From Bombardia bombarda (taxonomy: Eukaryota; Ascomycota; Sordariomycetes; Sordariales; Lasiosphaeriaceae), in the NCBI GenBank assembly GCA_030512295.1, contig JAULSR010000001.1, positions 7,649,001 to 7,713,000 of the forward strand: a DNA stretch of 64,000 bases, in the 5' to 3' direction. This document shows, in pieces, positions 10,769 to 22,224 of this stretch. The notes beneath the pieces were generated by a model. That model worked only from the letters and a program-made list of their open reading frames with translations, searched no databases and had not been told where the DNA came from. The first letter of the stretch is position 1. Each line of letters begins with the position of its first letter. The translations under genes and the position numbers were made by a program.

Positions 10769-11532
10769 ATGTCTGCCCCTCCTAATGCAAACGAGTCCAC
10801 GGTAAGTTAGTATTACTACCACTACTACTAGTAGATGTGCTGACATCTACTCTCCTCCAGACAACGCCCTCCCAGGGCAGCCATCTGCTGCCTCCCGGAT
10901 CTGGCGACGTCCCCGTCGCCGAGATGCTGCGACAGCTGAGGGCCGTCGGCGGGGCCATCCCCCCCGTCCAAGCCTACCTCAGGACCTGGACTGGCTCCCT
11001 GAGCAATCGGGACATAATCATCGCTCGTGTCGAGCAGCTCATCGAGCATGGGCACCACATCCTACAGTTGAAGGATGTTGTCGCCCAAATGTTTCGGCTC
11101 AGTTCCCAGGCGTGCCAGGATGCAGTGAGTGAGTGTTTCTCTTTTTTCTCTTTTCAGTAACATAAACATTGACGAATGCCGACTGCACAGGTCAGCGCCA
11201 GACTGGCGCAGCTCGCCGACGAGAGAGAGGTGGCGGGCAAGAGGCCCACCTGCTGCGACATAGAGGACGAGACGATCTGCGGATTGATGGCGGAGATGGC
11301 CGAAATTGATAAGCACATGGTCGAGATCGGAGTTGTCCTCGAGACGTTGCTGCCGTTCATCTCTCCCCAGCAGCACGCTCAGGTATGGCTCCTTGCTTTT
11401 GCTTCTCTTTCTCACTGCCAGTTTCGGTCCAGCTGCTTACACTTTTTTTCCATATAGTCCCCGAGTACTAAGAGGGATGAGAACAAAGGCGGTCAGGATG
11501 TAACTCTTGGGGTTTGGGGAATGTTCTTTTAG
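10769..11532 (+). CDS. Hypothetical protein, four exons
   Basis: Family not recognised. Proposed exons are 10769-10801, 10861-11124, 11191-11382 and 11458-11532, all joined in phase 0, giving 187 aa. Donors are GTAAGT, GTGAGT and GTATGG; acceptors are CTCCAG, GCACAG and ATATAG. The protein starts MSAPPNANESTTTPSQG. Its middle is helical ('DIIIARVEQLIEHGHHILQL', 'LMAEMAEIDKHMVEIGVVLE'), and it ends ...LGVWGMFF. The clean intron set and the lack of stops support a real gene. I infer a small soluble or complex-forming protein and nothing more specific. Confidence 0.55.
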
Positions 11533-12114
11533 GGGATTACATTTCCCAGACATAAAGATACCAGGCTATGAAGGTCTGGCATGGAATTCAATGAGAATCA
11601 AAAGCCTGTTAAATGTCCAGAACAGCCATATTTCTTCTCAGAGTTCTTGTTTTTCTTTCCCTCATTCTTGTTGTCTTTTTCCCCCGAATAATCCAAAACT
11701 TAATAGTATAGCGGACTAGATTTCTATTTATGCCATTTCATGCTTAATACACTGATACGACTACCTCAAGTATCTTCCTATTAATCCATCGCCGATAATT
11801 CAACTTCCGGCGCCGGTACATGTACGTGACTTGGTACTACATTATGCCGTCATGGGAAAGGTCAGAATAAGTTCGATGTCCAGTGGCTGTTAAGTCATTC
11901 ATGATAGGTAGTATAATCCCACAGGATCAAAGTCTGTGACGAGCCCTGTACAACCTCAAATCTGCAAATACTTTTGATTCGATCGTTCTGGCTGAAAAAA
12001 ATATATATAAGACATGAGTGTCTAAACTATACAATATCTAGATACGGATGTTCAAGCTAATCATCTTCATATTTGATGCAGTCGAGACACCACCGCTGCT
12101 CCTGATCAGTGGTA
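11533..12114. other. Intergenic region
   Basis: Convergent 3' flanks, moderately AT-rich. No gene recognised. Confidence 0.4.
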
Positions 12115-13009
12115 TCAAACACCGAAGTTAATGCAGGTGTACGTTGATGTCCCGGCGCCGAAAACAGTCTGACAGGCAAAGTTGCAACAAGCTTCTGGGT
12201 GAAAAATATCACAGGGTCCCCCGTCCGGCACACAGGTGGGGCCGGGATTGCAAGTCGAGACAGTGGTGGTAGTTTGCACGGTCTACCAATTTCTGAGTTA
12301 GCTACGTACTTGTTGTAGCAAGCAGTGTGGCCTCCCTGGGTAGGTGGGCAGTCAGGGTAGTCAGGCTGGCAAGGATTATTTACCGTAGGGGGACCCGTGA
12401 TAGTCACAGGTGGACCTGTGGTGATGATGGTCTTGGTCGTCACGGTTATAAAATTGGGCGTTGCGTCAATGCAGCGGCAGACGAGTTCAACCTCAGCTTG
12501 AGCCAAGGCCTGGAGACAGACCGGCACAGGAATTCCAAGAGGTGGAGGCCAACCTCCAGCGGTTTCCCGCACCATCAGGTGCTGAAAATCATTGCAGTTG
12601 GTGTCTGTGGATACTATAGTTATGACTTGCGTGGTCGTCGGAAATATAGTGCTGTATGTCACAGTAAGTACATACTCGTAACTCAAGCCATTGTGTACTC
12701 GCAGGCGTGAAATATAAAATCTCAACAAGAACAGGTGGGTACCTACGTTTTTGGCGTGGCAGTAATAGTTGCGAAATCAGTCACCGGCTTCTTCATGTAC
12801 CACTTACAGAACTGATGGACTTCTCGCTTCTCAATAATCCATCTGGGGATCTGTCTGCAGAAACGGTTCGTGAGGATCTCAGCTCCATGATGGTCTGCAG
12901 GACTCTCGGCAGGATCAGCAGAAGGTTTACTCGCCTCCGCCTTCACCAGCACCAAGGCCGAGAGGGCAAGAAGCCCAAATTGCATAAAGCGAAGGCAGGG
13001 AAGAGACAT
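12115..13009 (-). CDS. Secreted cysteine-rich protein with Thr/Pro linker
   Basis: Proposed exons are 12747-13009, 12384-12651 and 12115-12282, giving 232 aa. Intron 1 is GTAGGT..ACATACAG. Intron 2 is GTAAAT..GCTAAC..GGTAG (101 bp) and joins '..TITGPPT' to 'TVQTTTTVSTCNPGPTC' in frame. The N-terminus (MSLPCLRFMQFGLLALSALV..KA) is a clear signal peptide. A central region holds several Cys (..NCNDFQ.., ..ELVCRCIDATP). A Thr-rich spacer follows, then a C-terminal Cys cluster 'CVPDGGPCDIFHPEACCNFA' ending ...YTCINFGV. Unspliced, the last exon would be read in the wrong frame and lose this cluster. It is probably extracellular; an effector or wall role is possible but unproven. Confidence 0.6.
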
Positions 13010-13464
13010 GGCAGAAGTTTCACAGCCAATAGGGGTACTGACGAGCTGTCAAAAAGAACGTGGTTTACCGACGTCGAGCTCATCCCTTAGCACTACATAC
13101 CTTACTTATAGATGAATTAAGACAGGCCAAGGTCTTTGACGTTGACCGGATGTCCGTATGTTGAGTCCGGCTGATGTGGTCCGCATCTTACTGCGGGCTG
13201 TAGTCTAGTAGTCGCACGCCAAGACGTCATGAAAAGAAGCCACTTCGGCATGTACAGCATCGATCAGAAAGTCTCTTTACATCCGCCACTCGTAGCTGTA
13301 AGCAGACTTTCTGACTGTGACCGCATTTGAAAGGGTTTGATCATTTGCGTCTTTGGATAGGATAATAGTTCAAAATTTCCATGAATACGGTAATATCAAA
13401 TGAGCATCTCCATTGGTATGGCGCAGACTTGGAACTACCTCCAAAGACTCCGCGCCCCAATCGT
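13010..13464. promoter_or_regulatory. Upstream region of the secreted-protein gene
   Basis: 455 bp between the start of the secreted-protein gene and the stop of the next gene, which is also on the minus strand. It should contain the former's promoter. No motif stands out. Confidence 0.3.
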
Positions 13465-14877
13465 TCACCTGTTGTTGGGACCTGTCCTGGTGGGCAGATC
13501 TCCCGACTGGACCGTCCAAAGCCTCTGTTCAGAACAGAGAAACAGCTCATATTCCCTCCCGAACGAGAGGCTCGTTACGCCTCCTACTCCCAAAGTCAGC
13601 AATCCATGTGCTATATGGGCCTTATCAGCCGTCAGCAAAAGAGAAACTCACCTGGAACCTCAATTACGCCCAATATCATGCCGCTCGGGCTCCATGTCTC
13701 AACTCCATCATCACACGCGACTAGAACGTTTCCTTTCTTGTCACACCTTATGCCTTTCGGATTACCAGCCACAGAATAAGCAAACAAGCGCTTATTGGCC
13801 AGAAACGGCTCGCCAACTTCTCCGACGACATCGAACGCATATATCGCACCGGTACTGCTCGCACAGGTCTGTTGTTAGCGCTCAGCAAACCCTCCGAGTT
13901 AAGGAATCGGGTCCATGTTTTCTTACCGCTTGACGACGCTCTCCCCACCCGCGAGATCAGGGCCAGTGTTCGTGACGTAGAGAATGCGTTTTTGCGGGCT
14001 GAGAGCAATACTATGCGCCTGGCCAACGTCTTCGGCCATGACGCGTAGACTGCCGGAATTGGGGGCGTATCGGTAGATATGGCAGGGGAGCTCTGGTTTG
14101 GGTCGGAAGTCGTTCAGAAAGCCATGATGCGGGTCTGTGAACCACAAAGAGCCGTCTCCGCCCTCAATGACGTCGTGCACAGAATTAAAGTCGCGCCCAA
14201 AGTAGTTGGTCACTACTGGCACCGGTGGCATGCCGCGCTGCATATGATACAGTCCCCCCGTTCCAGCCGTGGTGGTGCCCTGGGAGCAGAACACGATGCC
14301 ATCATGCCCGTAACGGACAGCGCCCGCCGGCATGGGCATGTTCGACGGGGGGCGCAGCTTCTGCCAGGTGAGGGAGCCGATATGTCCTGTGATTTCGTCG
14401 CGCTTGAGCTGGATTTTGGAGATGAGCACGATGGGCAGCTGGCCAGTCTGTACGGGCTGCAAGAGGTCGGATGTGATGTAGAGCTCGTTGTGAGCAGGTT
14501 GATATACGCATGCTGCATGGAAAAATGGGTTTTTGGATGACTCCAATGTCGACAGCAGCAGTGAAAAAGACGGATTCTCGCTTATGACGGATCGTAAATC
14601 TGGGTGGTACTGCGTGATGGAGATGGTGTTCTCATCTGAGTTCTTCAATGGTCTGCTGTGGGGAGTGTTAGACCTGATAGACTGCACTGAAGTGGTTTGG
14701 AGATGCGCACCTCTTTGCCTTCTTCCTTGCAATCTCAGCCAGGTCAAGAACCTAAATAGGAGCGATGTTAGATATCAAGAGTATTAAGCCATGGTAATCC
14801 AAGAGAGGCTAGGTGCTATTACGTACTTCGACGGAGCAAGTCTTGGGAACGGCGACTGGTAGTACCACGGATGCCAT
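13465..14877 (-). CDS. SMP-30/gluconolactonase-like lactonohydrolase
   Basis: A six-bladed propeller enzyme of the SMP-30/gluconolactonase/LRE family, which opens sugar lactones using a bound divalent metal. Exons are 14827-14877, 14711-14751, 13927-14655, 13652-13854 and 13465-13583, giving 380 aa. Donors are GTACGT, GTGCGC, GTAAGA and GTGAGT; all junctions keep frame. Family marks are 'NSVHDVIEGGDGSLWFTDP' followed by 'HHGFLNDFRPKPELP', 'AHSIALSPQKRILYVTNTGP', 'GIRCDKKGNVLVACDDGVET' and 'GVTSLSFG'. The start MASVVLPVAVPKTCSV is weakly hydrophobic; I cannot tell whether it is secreted. Exon 4 uses the acceptor GAGCAG at 13855; a nearer CAACAG would break the frame. Confidence 0.82.
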
Positions 14878-15834
14878 TGTTGGTGTACAAGAAAGTTCTT
14901 GAAGTTTGCATTAGAGAGAAGGTATTTTGAGGGTGATGCAGTCGACGAAAGCCAGACAGGAGCCGTTTGTTTTGAAACGAGCTGAATCTGGCCTCGAGAT
15001 ATAAGGCACTTATCCTACGAAATTATATCCGAGCACGCTTAGGTACCTGGTGATGGCGTCGCGCAACCAAACTTTGTTACTTACGGAAATACCATTTAAC
15101 TGCTAGAATCAGCTGCTCTTCTAAGACCAAGCACGCTTGCTTGTTTGCTTGCTATTGACGTCCGTTTGTGTTGGTCGTTTGCATTCAAACAGTTTCAATC
15201 CTGGTGAAGGGCAAGCATAATCATCGAGTCATGAGATTAAACACTGAGAAATAGAAAGGTCTAGATAGGACTATAGTAAGGTAGATAGGCTTGATGGGGA
15301 GGGTCGATTGATGATACGTACGTTGTAGAGGTTGTTTCCTCGACCGAACAGGTGAGTTGTTGTTGTTGAGTCAATGTTGCCAGTCCCGTATCCGCCAATG
15401 GGGGCAATCATGACAAACGCGAACAAGCTCAGACCATACAGACCATATGTATCCACTTCTGGCCCACCAAAGTCTCACTTGCTGCAAAGAGGCGCTAAAA
15501 ACCCGCGCAACGAATTTCGCGGAGGGGTCATGCAAATGCCGGTGCCAGGCAGAAGGCCAATCAGCGGACAGACATCGACCCGCCAGCCACCCGTCTTTGC
15601 TGGCCAGGGCTTGCCAGGACTTGCCAGGTCGCGACGAAGCCCCATTACAACGATGGCGCAAACCTCCCTCGCCCCATCTAACGAAGCGGTTTGGGAGTGC
15701 ATATCCGATTACCTCGGGCTTTGTCACTAAACCCCCAATACGCAGATAAATCGTCGATTGCATCGGGGGCGCCGAATTGCATTACGGATTGCATTACGGA
15801 ATAATTTACGAATACTAATTCTCAATTGACGGGG
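14878..15834. promoter_or_regulatory. Divergent intergenic region
   Basis: 957 bp between the starts of the lactonohydrolase (leftward) and the CENP-B-like gene (rightward). No independent gene recognised. Confidence 0.4.
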
Positions 15835-17133
15835 ATGTCATCGACGGGAGGAGACATGGACATGAGCCAGGACCTCGGCCAGGACCTGAGCCAGGTGCCG
15901 CCCTCGGTCGGCGACGACGACGACGACAACAACACGCCGTCCAAGGAGCGCCACTCGCTCACCCTCGACCAGCGCCGCGCCCTCCGCCGCTGGGCCAACT
16001 CGCAGACGGTCCGCCCTTCGCACAAGGCCTGCATCGAGTGGTTCCAGGCCCAGTACAACCAGACCATCTCGCAGTCGACCGTCTCGCACTCGCTGTCCCC
16101 CAAGTACGCCCGCCTCGATGGCGACCCGCAGCTGTCGGGCTCGCGCCTGCGCTTCGGCAACTGGCCCGACGTCGAGAAGCTCGTCCTGCTCTGGCACCAG
16201 CAGATGGTCAACAGCGGCCGCCACCCGTCCAACGAGGAGCTCGCCGACAAGGCCAAGAACATCTTCTCCCGCCTGCCCCGCTACAAGGACGAGCAGCCGC
16301 CCGAGTTCTCCCCCGGCTGGATCCACCGCTTCAAGAAGCGCTACGGTCTGCTCATCCGCCGCCAGCGCCGCCACGGCACCGCCCCCAACCCCGCCGGCGA
16401 CATCCCCTACCTCGTCGACGCCATCCCCCGCTACATGAGCATCTCCCCCGACGTCTCCCCCGCCCTCATCCGCGACACCGTCCTGCGCGCCATCGGCGTC
16501 GAGGTCAGCCTCGCCACCTGCGCCCGCGTCCGCGACGAGATCGTCCGCCGCGTCGAGAACCCCCAGCAGCAAAACCCCGGCGGCCTCCAGAACGGCGGCC
16601 CCCACCACCTCGGCGCCCCCAGCAGCGACCCCGCCCTCTACGGCGAGGAGGACCCCGAGGTCGTCCTGCAAAACGCCCTGCACGCCCTGCAGCAGGAGGA
16701 GGCAGACGCCGAGGCCGAGGCCGCCGCCGCGAGGGAGGAGCACGACCGCGCCGAGCGCGGCCTGCCGCCCCTCGGCACCATCGCGGGCCAGGCCTACGCC
16801 CAGCACGCTGCTGCCATGTCGACCCCCGTCAGCGCCGCGAGAGCGAGTGTCGGGCCGCCAATGCCGCTGCAGCCCGCCGCTACCGCGCCCATGGGTGGCA
16901 GCGGCGGCGGCGGCGTTGCCCCTAACTCCACCCCGAGGTTTATGCCCCCGACGCCGCAGGGGCCGCACGGCGGCGCCAACCCCGGCGAAGACCTCACGCT
17001 GACGCCCATCCCGAGCGGCGGGCCCATCTCGGTGACGGACCGTCCGCTGCGCTGTCCATTCTGTGTTAACCAGCGCATGCTTCGCACTATTAAGGAGGCG
17101 GTGGAGCACATGTCGACGCACGTCACTGTCTGA
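15835..17133 (+). CDS. CENP-B/Tc5-type helix-turn-helix DNA-binding protein
   Basis: 432 aa, single exon, starting at ATG 15835 (MSSTGGDMD; the frame in front opens only with TTG). Residues about 41-90 form the first CENP-B-type helix-turn-helix ('LRRWANSQTVRPSHKACIEW', 'STVSHSLS'). Residues about 112-173 form the second, Tc5-type domain ('EKLVLLWHQQMV', 'FSPGWIHRFKKRYGL'). No DDE transposase core follows. Instead there is a Pro/Gly-rich low-complexity stretch and a C-terminal C2H2 finger: C407-X2-C410, H425-X3-H429. It is probably a domesticated transposase DNA-binding part acting as a nuclear regulator. Its GC-rich coding sequence shows no decay. Its target is unknown. Confidence 0.85.
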   Translation: MSSTGGDMDMSQDLGQDLSQVPPSVGDDDDDNNTPSKERHSLTLDQRRALRRWANSQTVRPSHKACIEWFQAQYNQTISQSTVSHSLSPKYARLDGDPQLSGSRLRFGNWPDVEKLVLLWHQQMVNSGRHPSNEELADKAKNIFSRLPRYKDEQPPEFSPGWIHRFKKRYGLLIRRQRRHGTAPNPAGDIPYLVDAIPRYMSISPDVSPALIRDTVLRAIGVEVSLATCARVRDEIVRRVENPQQQNPGGLQNGGPHHLGAPSSDPALYGEEDPEVVLQNALHALQQEEADAEAEAAAAREEHDRAERGLPPLGTIAGQAYAQHAAAMSTPVSAARASVGPPMPLQPAATAPMGGSGGGGVAPNSTPRFMPPTPQGPHGGANPGEDLTLTPIPSGGPISVTDRPLRCPFCVNQRMLRTIKEAVEHMSTHVTV

Positions 17134-19276
17134 TGCGGGCCATGGTTGACACAGACTCTTGATATCCACTGGGACTCAACTACGACATGAGTTCATATGT
17201 CAAGTAGAAATACTGATATCCCGCCCTTTCCTGTTCGGAGATTTGGGAAGATTCTTTCTTCGAGGCTTATCTGACGGGCCTCGACTCCATGTCAAATCCG
17301 CCAGGACGACCTCAACCTCTCGACACGGGGATCTCATGTCTCCTTGAAAACAGTGAACAAGCCCACCACCGTGTCATAGGAAAGGAAGACGATATAAAGT
17401 GCTGCCTCCAAATCAGTATCTGCACGCGCCAGACAAGTTCCGAGAGAGAAAAGGAACAGCGATCTTTCCTCTCTCTCTCTCTCTCTGCGTTTCTGTTCTG
17501 CCCCGAATATGCGCGATCAACAAGAACTGGCGAAAGCCCTCTTCATCTGTACGTCGGCTTGCGGGACGGGACCAAATTCCATTTCATCTCAATAGTGTCA
17601 CGACTTTACTTGTATGGTGCATTCACCGGATGTAGTGAAAATGGTGTGTGTTCTTTGGCGGTGTGTAATTCACACCAAACGAAATGAGCATCAGCCCGAT
17701 CTAATTATTTGCTTTTGGTTTTTGTACGGAGTTTATACTTTGGAAGGTGTTGATTGCGACTGTCCCCATTCTCACCACGTAATGGGACATGACTGGGAAA
17801 AAATTTGCGGATGGTGAGTGTTTTAATGATAACAGAGCTTGCGAGCCACCTCATACTTGTTTGTATCTTGACGGTTGAGGTAGCAGGTGGTTAAGATGGC
17901 CATCCGCTGGGAGAGACTCGAAAGAAAATAGTTGACAGCTATGCAAAGGCCATTATTACATGCATGCCTACCCCCCTGCTGATGCCTTGACTGTGCTCTG
18001 TCCTAATGCTGAAGTTTATGCGTTTGGTTCCACTCATTCAGCAGTCATGGCACACATGCCTAACTAATACTTCGGTTTCATCCATCTTGTATTGGTGGCA
18101 TGGCCCCAAATTAAAGGAGGCACTGAAGGCGCATGTAATCGATCCCGTTTGATAGTATCAAGTGGAAATCCACGTTTATGAATCATTCCAAGCTGGAATT
18201 CAACAATCATCACAATGCTCAATGTACCCCCCACAGTGCACAGTCACGAACAGTCAAGACACAAAGCATGATCAAAACCTCTCGATTCTTCTCAAGAGAC
18301 TTATCCCCCTCCCCCTATCTTCTTCAAAACACATTACGTGTCAATTCGATTCCTATCACACACCACCCTCTCCTTCCCTATCGCCCATGAGGAATAAAGC
18401 AGCTGCTGCTCAAAAAGCGTAAACGCTCATCTCAACTGACCAAAATAAAATCCTCCATTTTTGTTCACCAAACAGGTCCACCATCCCACCCCCTCTCATC
18501 CATTGTATTCCCCCATCACGATCAAAGAAAACGCCCAGTTCGACCCCCTCTTTTTCTTCGATATCGTCATTTCATCCCCACAACTGTTCAATCCTCGTCC
18601 GTTCGCTCGTTCCACTCCTCCATCATGCAGCCCTGGTCAGGGGGAGCTAGAGGTCATGACTCATTCACATACCCATCGCATAAAACTGTCCCACGAGACA
18701 ACACTTCGTCATCATTCCCGCCCGGCGACCGTCAGTCCATCAAAAAGCATCCAACAAAGAAAGGGTGAAGAAGAAAAGTAAACCACAGATTCATGTAAAA
18801 AGTTCAGCAAAAGAGAAAAATAAACAGTAGAGGAAGGCATCGTCATTCCAACTAATGACGGCGCCATCCTAAAACGTATATTATCTTCCGTCTTTCTCAA
18901 ACAAGCCCCCGTCACGTCATCGTCCCCACCGTCTCAATAAAAATTCGACATTCTCAGTCCAGATATGCTACTAGCCAGATGTGTTCGTGGTGTATCATAG
19001 TTGGCATAATCTCTCGCCATGTCAAGCAACGCTGATGAGAACGGCATGGCTAGTGAAACCGGTAAACTATCAAAACGGCTCGTTGCTAGCCAAATCACTG
19101 GCTTCGAATGATCCGTTCGGTCGAACACCTGCGACGGCAGATAATCCTCGGCTAATTTAGGGCCGAGAGAAAAACAAAAAATCGGGTATACTATGGCGAA
19201 CCAAATAAGAAGGGTATGGACCCCGAAGTCGGACAAAGGCCGGAGACAAAATAAATAAAACAATCGGTTCGAATGA
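17134..19276. other. Intergenic region between convergent genes
   Basis: 2.1 kb between the CENP-B-like gene and bem1, both ending here. It has a short CT microsatellite near 17470-17490 and several A- and C-rich patches. No ORF has coding character. Confidence 0.4.
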
Positions 19277-21368
19277 TTACTCGACGTAGAGTAGTAATTT
19301 TTCGTTCCTTTGAAGCGCAATGTCGAGATCGTTATCACTCATCAGAGGTGGCTTGTCGCCAGTGGACTCGTCCTTGTATGAGAGCTGAACTGGGTCGTCT
19401 TGGGCAATCTTTAGACGCTCGGTGATTCTATCCATAAGACCCCGGAATTGAATCTCGGACGGCACCTTGATGGCGATGATGTCACCTTTGTAGCTTAGTT
19501 TTACCTTCATCTGGGCGCCAGGTTGTTGGATGGCGGGTGACAGTGAGGTCTGCGATGGCTGGGAAAGAGATGAGGCTTGCCGTGTCATGACCGGTTGGCC
19601 GTTGCTTCCGCTCATCTGCCGAGTTGGCGCAGAAAGACCGCTAGAGTAGCCGTTCCCATTGCTGTTGAGATTCTGCCGAGAGGACTGGCGTGAAGTTCCA
19701 TCGGCAGGCGAGTCTGTTGATGATGGCTGAGAGCCTCCCGAAAGGCGATATTCCTCGCTGGCTACATTACGATCGGTCTCGTAGTCGCCTTCCCTGGGAG
19801 CGAAGAACTGTTTCACCAGATTACATTTTGCTATGTAAGCGGGTTGTGCGAGGAGGTTTTTGACATAGGCATCCAGGTTGTGCAGGCGGCCTTCCGTAAT
19901 CGCGTCGGTCACGTAATTAACAGGACCGGGCATGTAGGGTAGCGTCCGCTTCTGGTCTCCGATAGTACCAGCTTCTATCGGAAATTCTGTGAGGAGTGCG
20001 ATCTGGAAGTCGTAAAAGTCCTCGTAGTATCTTGAAAGTTCCCATGCCGAGTTATCTTCGAGAATAGCCTCGATAACAAACCAGTACTTCTCCTCTGCAA
20101 AGCAGTATCGAGGAATCCGAGCCGACATGGGCGCGAATAATTGCGAGTTTGACTTGGCTGCATATGCATTTTGCTGAATCGTATTTCGTTGAGGGTTAGA
20201 TCCGGGTTGCGGCTGAGGCGGCGGTGATTGTTGTTGCTGTTGCTGCTGCTGCGAATACCACACGCGTCAGTACATGTAGACATGAATCTGTGTCGGCGGA
20301 AGGCACAATCATATTCCAAACTTACCAGACTCGCGGCATTTAGCTGGCTCATGCGACCATTTCCTTGCTGAATGCTCATACGCTCCATTCCCTGCTCGAT
20401 CCCACCACCTTGTTGGGGAGCACCCCCGACCTCGAATTTTCCGAGTGTGATGCTGGAGTTCTTATAGTCTGCAGCCATCTTCTTCCACTCTTCTACTCGG
20501 GGAATCCCAGCCCTCCGTACAGATTCCTGGGGATTTGCGACTGGAGTATTGCTGGCCATATCTCTTATCTCGACGAATGATACCGGAATCAAGCCTGGGC
20601 CGCCGAGCCTCCCAATAGGCTTTGCGACAAACCATTCCGGGTTTGACTGGGCGATGACGATGATGGCCTCGCCGGCCTTGGCCTCCAGCTCGTCGGCTCG
20701 CTCTGCCTGGAAGTCGTACATAACGACACCGTAGACCATGGCGCCCGACTTGCCGCCACTCTTTGAACTCCGATTGCTAGCGGCGGGCGTGGTCGCGGTT
20801 GCCGAGCTGTCGCCGTATCCAGAATCATGGTCGATGTTCTTCATCGAGGCGGAGCGTGCCGTGTCTGGCTGGGATTGACCGCTGTCGCGTTCTGTGCGTC
20901 CAAGAGCCTGGAAGAATGCGACAGGTACTAAACCACGGGCGTCGGGTAGGGCGGGGTTGCAGGCTTCGTACCAGTCCTGATCGTTTTCGCGACCGATGAC
21001 ATGGAAGAAGTCGCCGCGCGAGAAGCTGAGCTCCTGAGCATTTTGCGCCTCATAATCGTAGAGGGCACGAATAACCTGCGACAGAGTGTTGGTGTTGTCA
21101 GCGAGTGTTGGGTCGGTAGGCGGCGGGGTGCGGCGAATGCGCCAGCGATAGATAGGGCCCGTTGACGCCAAAATAATGGAGCGGGGCTACCGTAGTAGTA
21201 GTGGCCGCAATGGCCACTAACAAAGGGAGTCAGGCATGAGAATAGAAGCGCACATACCTTTTTTGGAGGAACAATAGCCACTGCAGATTTCGGAGCAATG
21301 GTGATGTGAGGCTGCTTGCTCTCCTTATCCCCCTTGATCGATCTCCGTAAAGCCTTGATCGCGCGCAT
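19277..21368 (-). CDS. bem1: Cell polarity scaffold Bem1 (SH3-SH3-PX-PB1)
   Basis: Scaffold that brings Cdc42, its exchange factor Cdc24 and PAK kinase together at growth sites. Exons 21258-21368, 20326-21186 and 19277-20248 give 647 aa. Donors are GTATGT and GTAAGT; acceptors are CGGTAG and TTCGCAG. SH3-1 is at about 75-132 ('VIRALYDYEAQNAQELSFSR') and SH3-2 at about 189-245 ('MYDFQAERADELEAKAGEAI'). The PX domain is at about 367-477 ('PRYCFAEEKYWFVIEAILED'). The PB1 domain, which binds Cdc24, is the last 77 residues (571-647). A Gln run marks the start of exon 3. Length and order are typical. The gene follows a very long upstream region. Confidence 0.95.
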
Positions 21369-21771
21369 GATTGTTAGTCGCGAGAATGATAGGGGTGCAA
21401 GTTGAAACGATGGTTGGATGTTGTGTTGTGATCAGTCTGGGGTAAGCAGGACAGGGCGGACAGTGCTGGAAACCGGGGGAAGGAGGGGTGAATGAGGGAG
21501 CGCCTTTGGGTGCGCTTCTGGTTGCGCTGCTCGTGACTGAAAACAGGCGCCTGCCTCTCGGCGAATAGGTCGACCAGAAGCAGCAGCAGCAGCCTTGCAG
21601 TTCCTCTAGTGCTCGCTATCCAGGTGGGCTGTGAGATGTCGCCTGTCGCCTGTCGCCTGCCGCATGCGCCCATAGGTGGGCGAGCGAGCGAATTGGGAGG
21701 CGACGATGCGGATCGCCTAGGTTGATGGGGCGTGCAAGGCAGGAATCCCGGAATCCAGGAAGGCAGCAAGA

Positions 21772-21832
21772 CAGGCAGGCAGGCAGCACCTGAGAAGGCA
21801 AGCACACATGGCAGGCAGGCAGGCAGGCAGGA
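21772..21832. repeat. GGCA microsatellite upstream of bem1
   Basis: Two clusters of tandem 'ggca' units (about 21772-21786 and 21810-21830) lie about 400-460 bp before the bem1 start codon. Confidence 0.75.
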
Positions 21833-21984
21833 AGTGGCGGCAGGTGGCAGGTGGTGAACATGATAGGATAGGACAGGATAGGAAAGCAGCAATGACGTAC
21901 CTTCATGGTGTCTGTCGGGCGGTGCCGCTCAGCTGAAGGGGGCAGCTTTTAAGGCCCAAACAAAAAAAAAAAAAAGTGGTAAAA

Positions 21985-22224
21985 ATGGCGCCGAGTCCTC
22001 AGCCGGTGAGTGAGAGGCAACTCGGGACGTGTGGTTACGCCGACGACGCAAATGCTCGACAGTGTGTTGCCCTCGGGTGGTGCTGGATCAATGTGACGAC
22101 CAAGGCGGAATGTGCCGGTACTGGTCTGTCCAAGACGACCACCAGCTTCAAGAAGACGACTAAAAAGACGACAAGCGGGAACCTGAGCAACGGCCGAGTA
22201 GGAGGTACTAGGTGTCGCAACTAA
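21985..22224 (+). CDS. Doubtful short Cys-containing ORF
   Basis: 79 codons from an ATG that follows an A14 run. The first half has a spacing of 'CGYADDANARQCVALGWCW' type, loosely like a P-type (trefoil) motif but with GWCW where trefoil domains have GCCW. The second half is Lys/Thr-rich low complexity. There is no signal peptide. It may be a chance frame or a gene fragment. Confidence 0.15.
   Translation: MAPSPQPVSERQLGTCGYADDANARQCVALGWCWINVTTKAECAGTGLSKTTTSFKKTTKKTTSGNLSNGRVGGTRCRN

Noticed and set aside
12276..12310. 27 nt intron with GTACGT, GCTAAC and TAG in the secreted-protein gene
   Set aside because: Too short to splice, and it leaves the Cys-rich frame unread. The longer GTAAAT..GGTAG intron joins the correct frames.
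15838..17169. 443-codon minus-strand frame
   Set aside because: Antisense of the CENP-B-like gene. The plus strand has clear domains; the minus translation is Ala/Gly/Asp repeats caused by GC-rich third positions.
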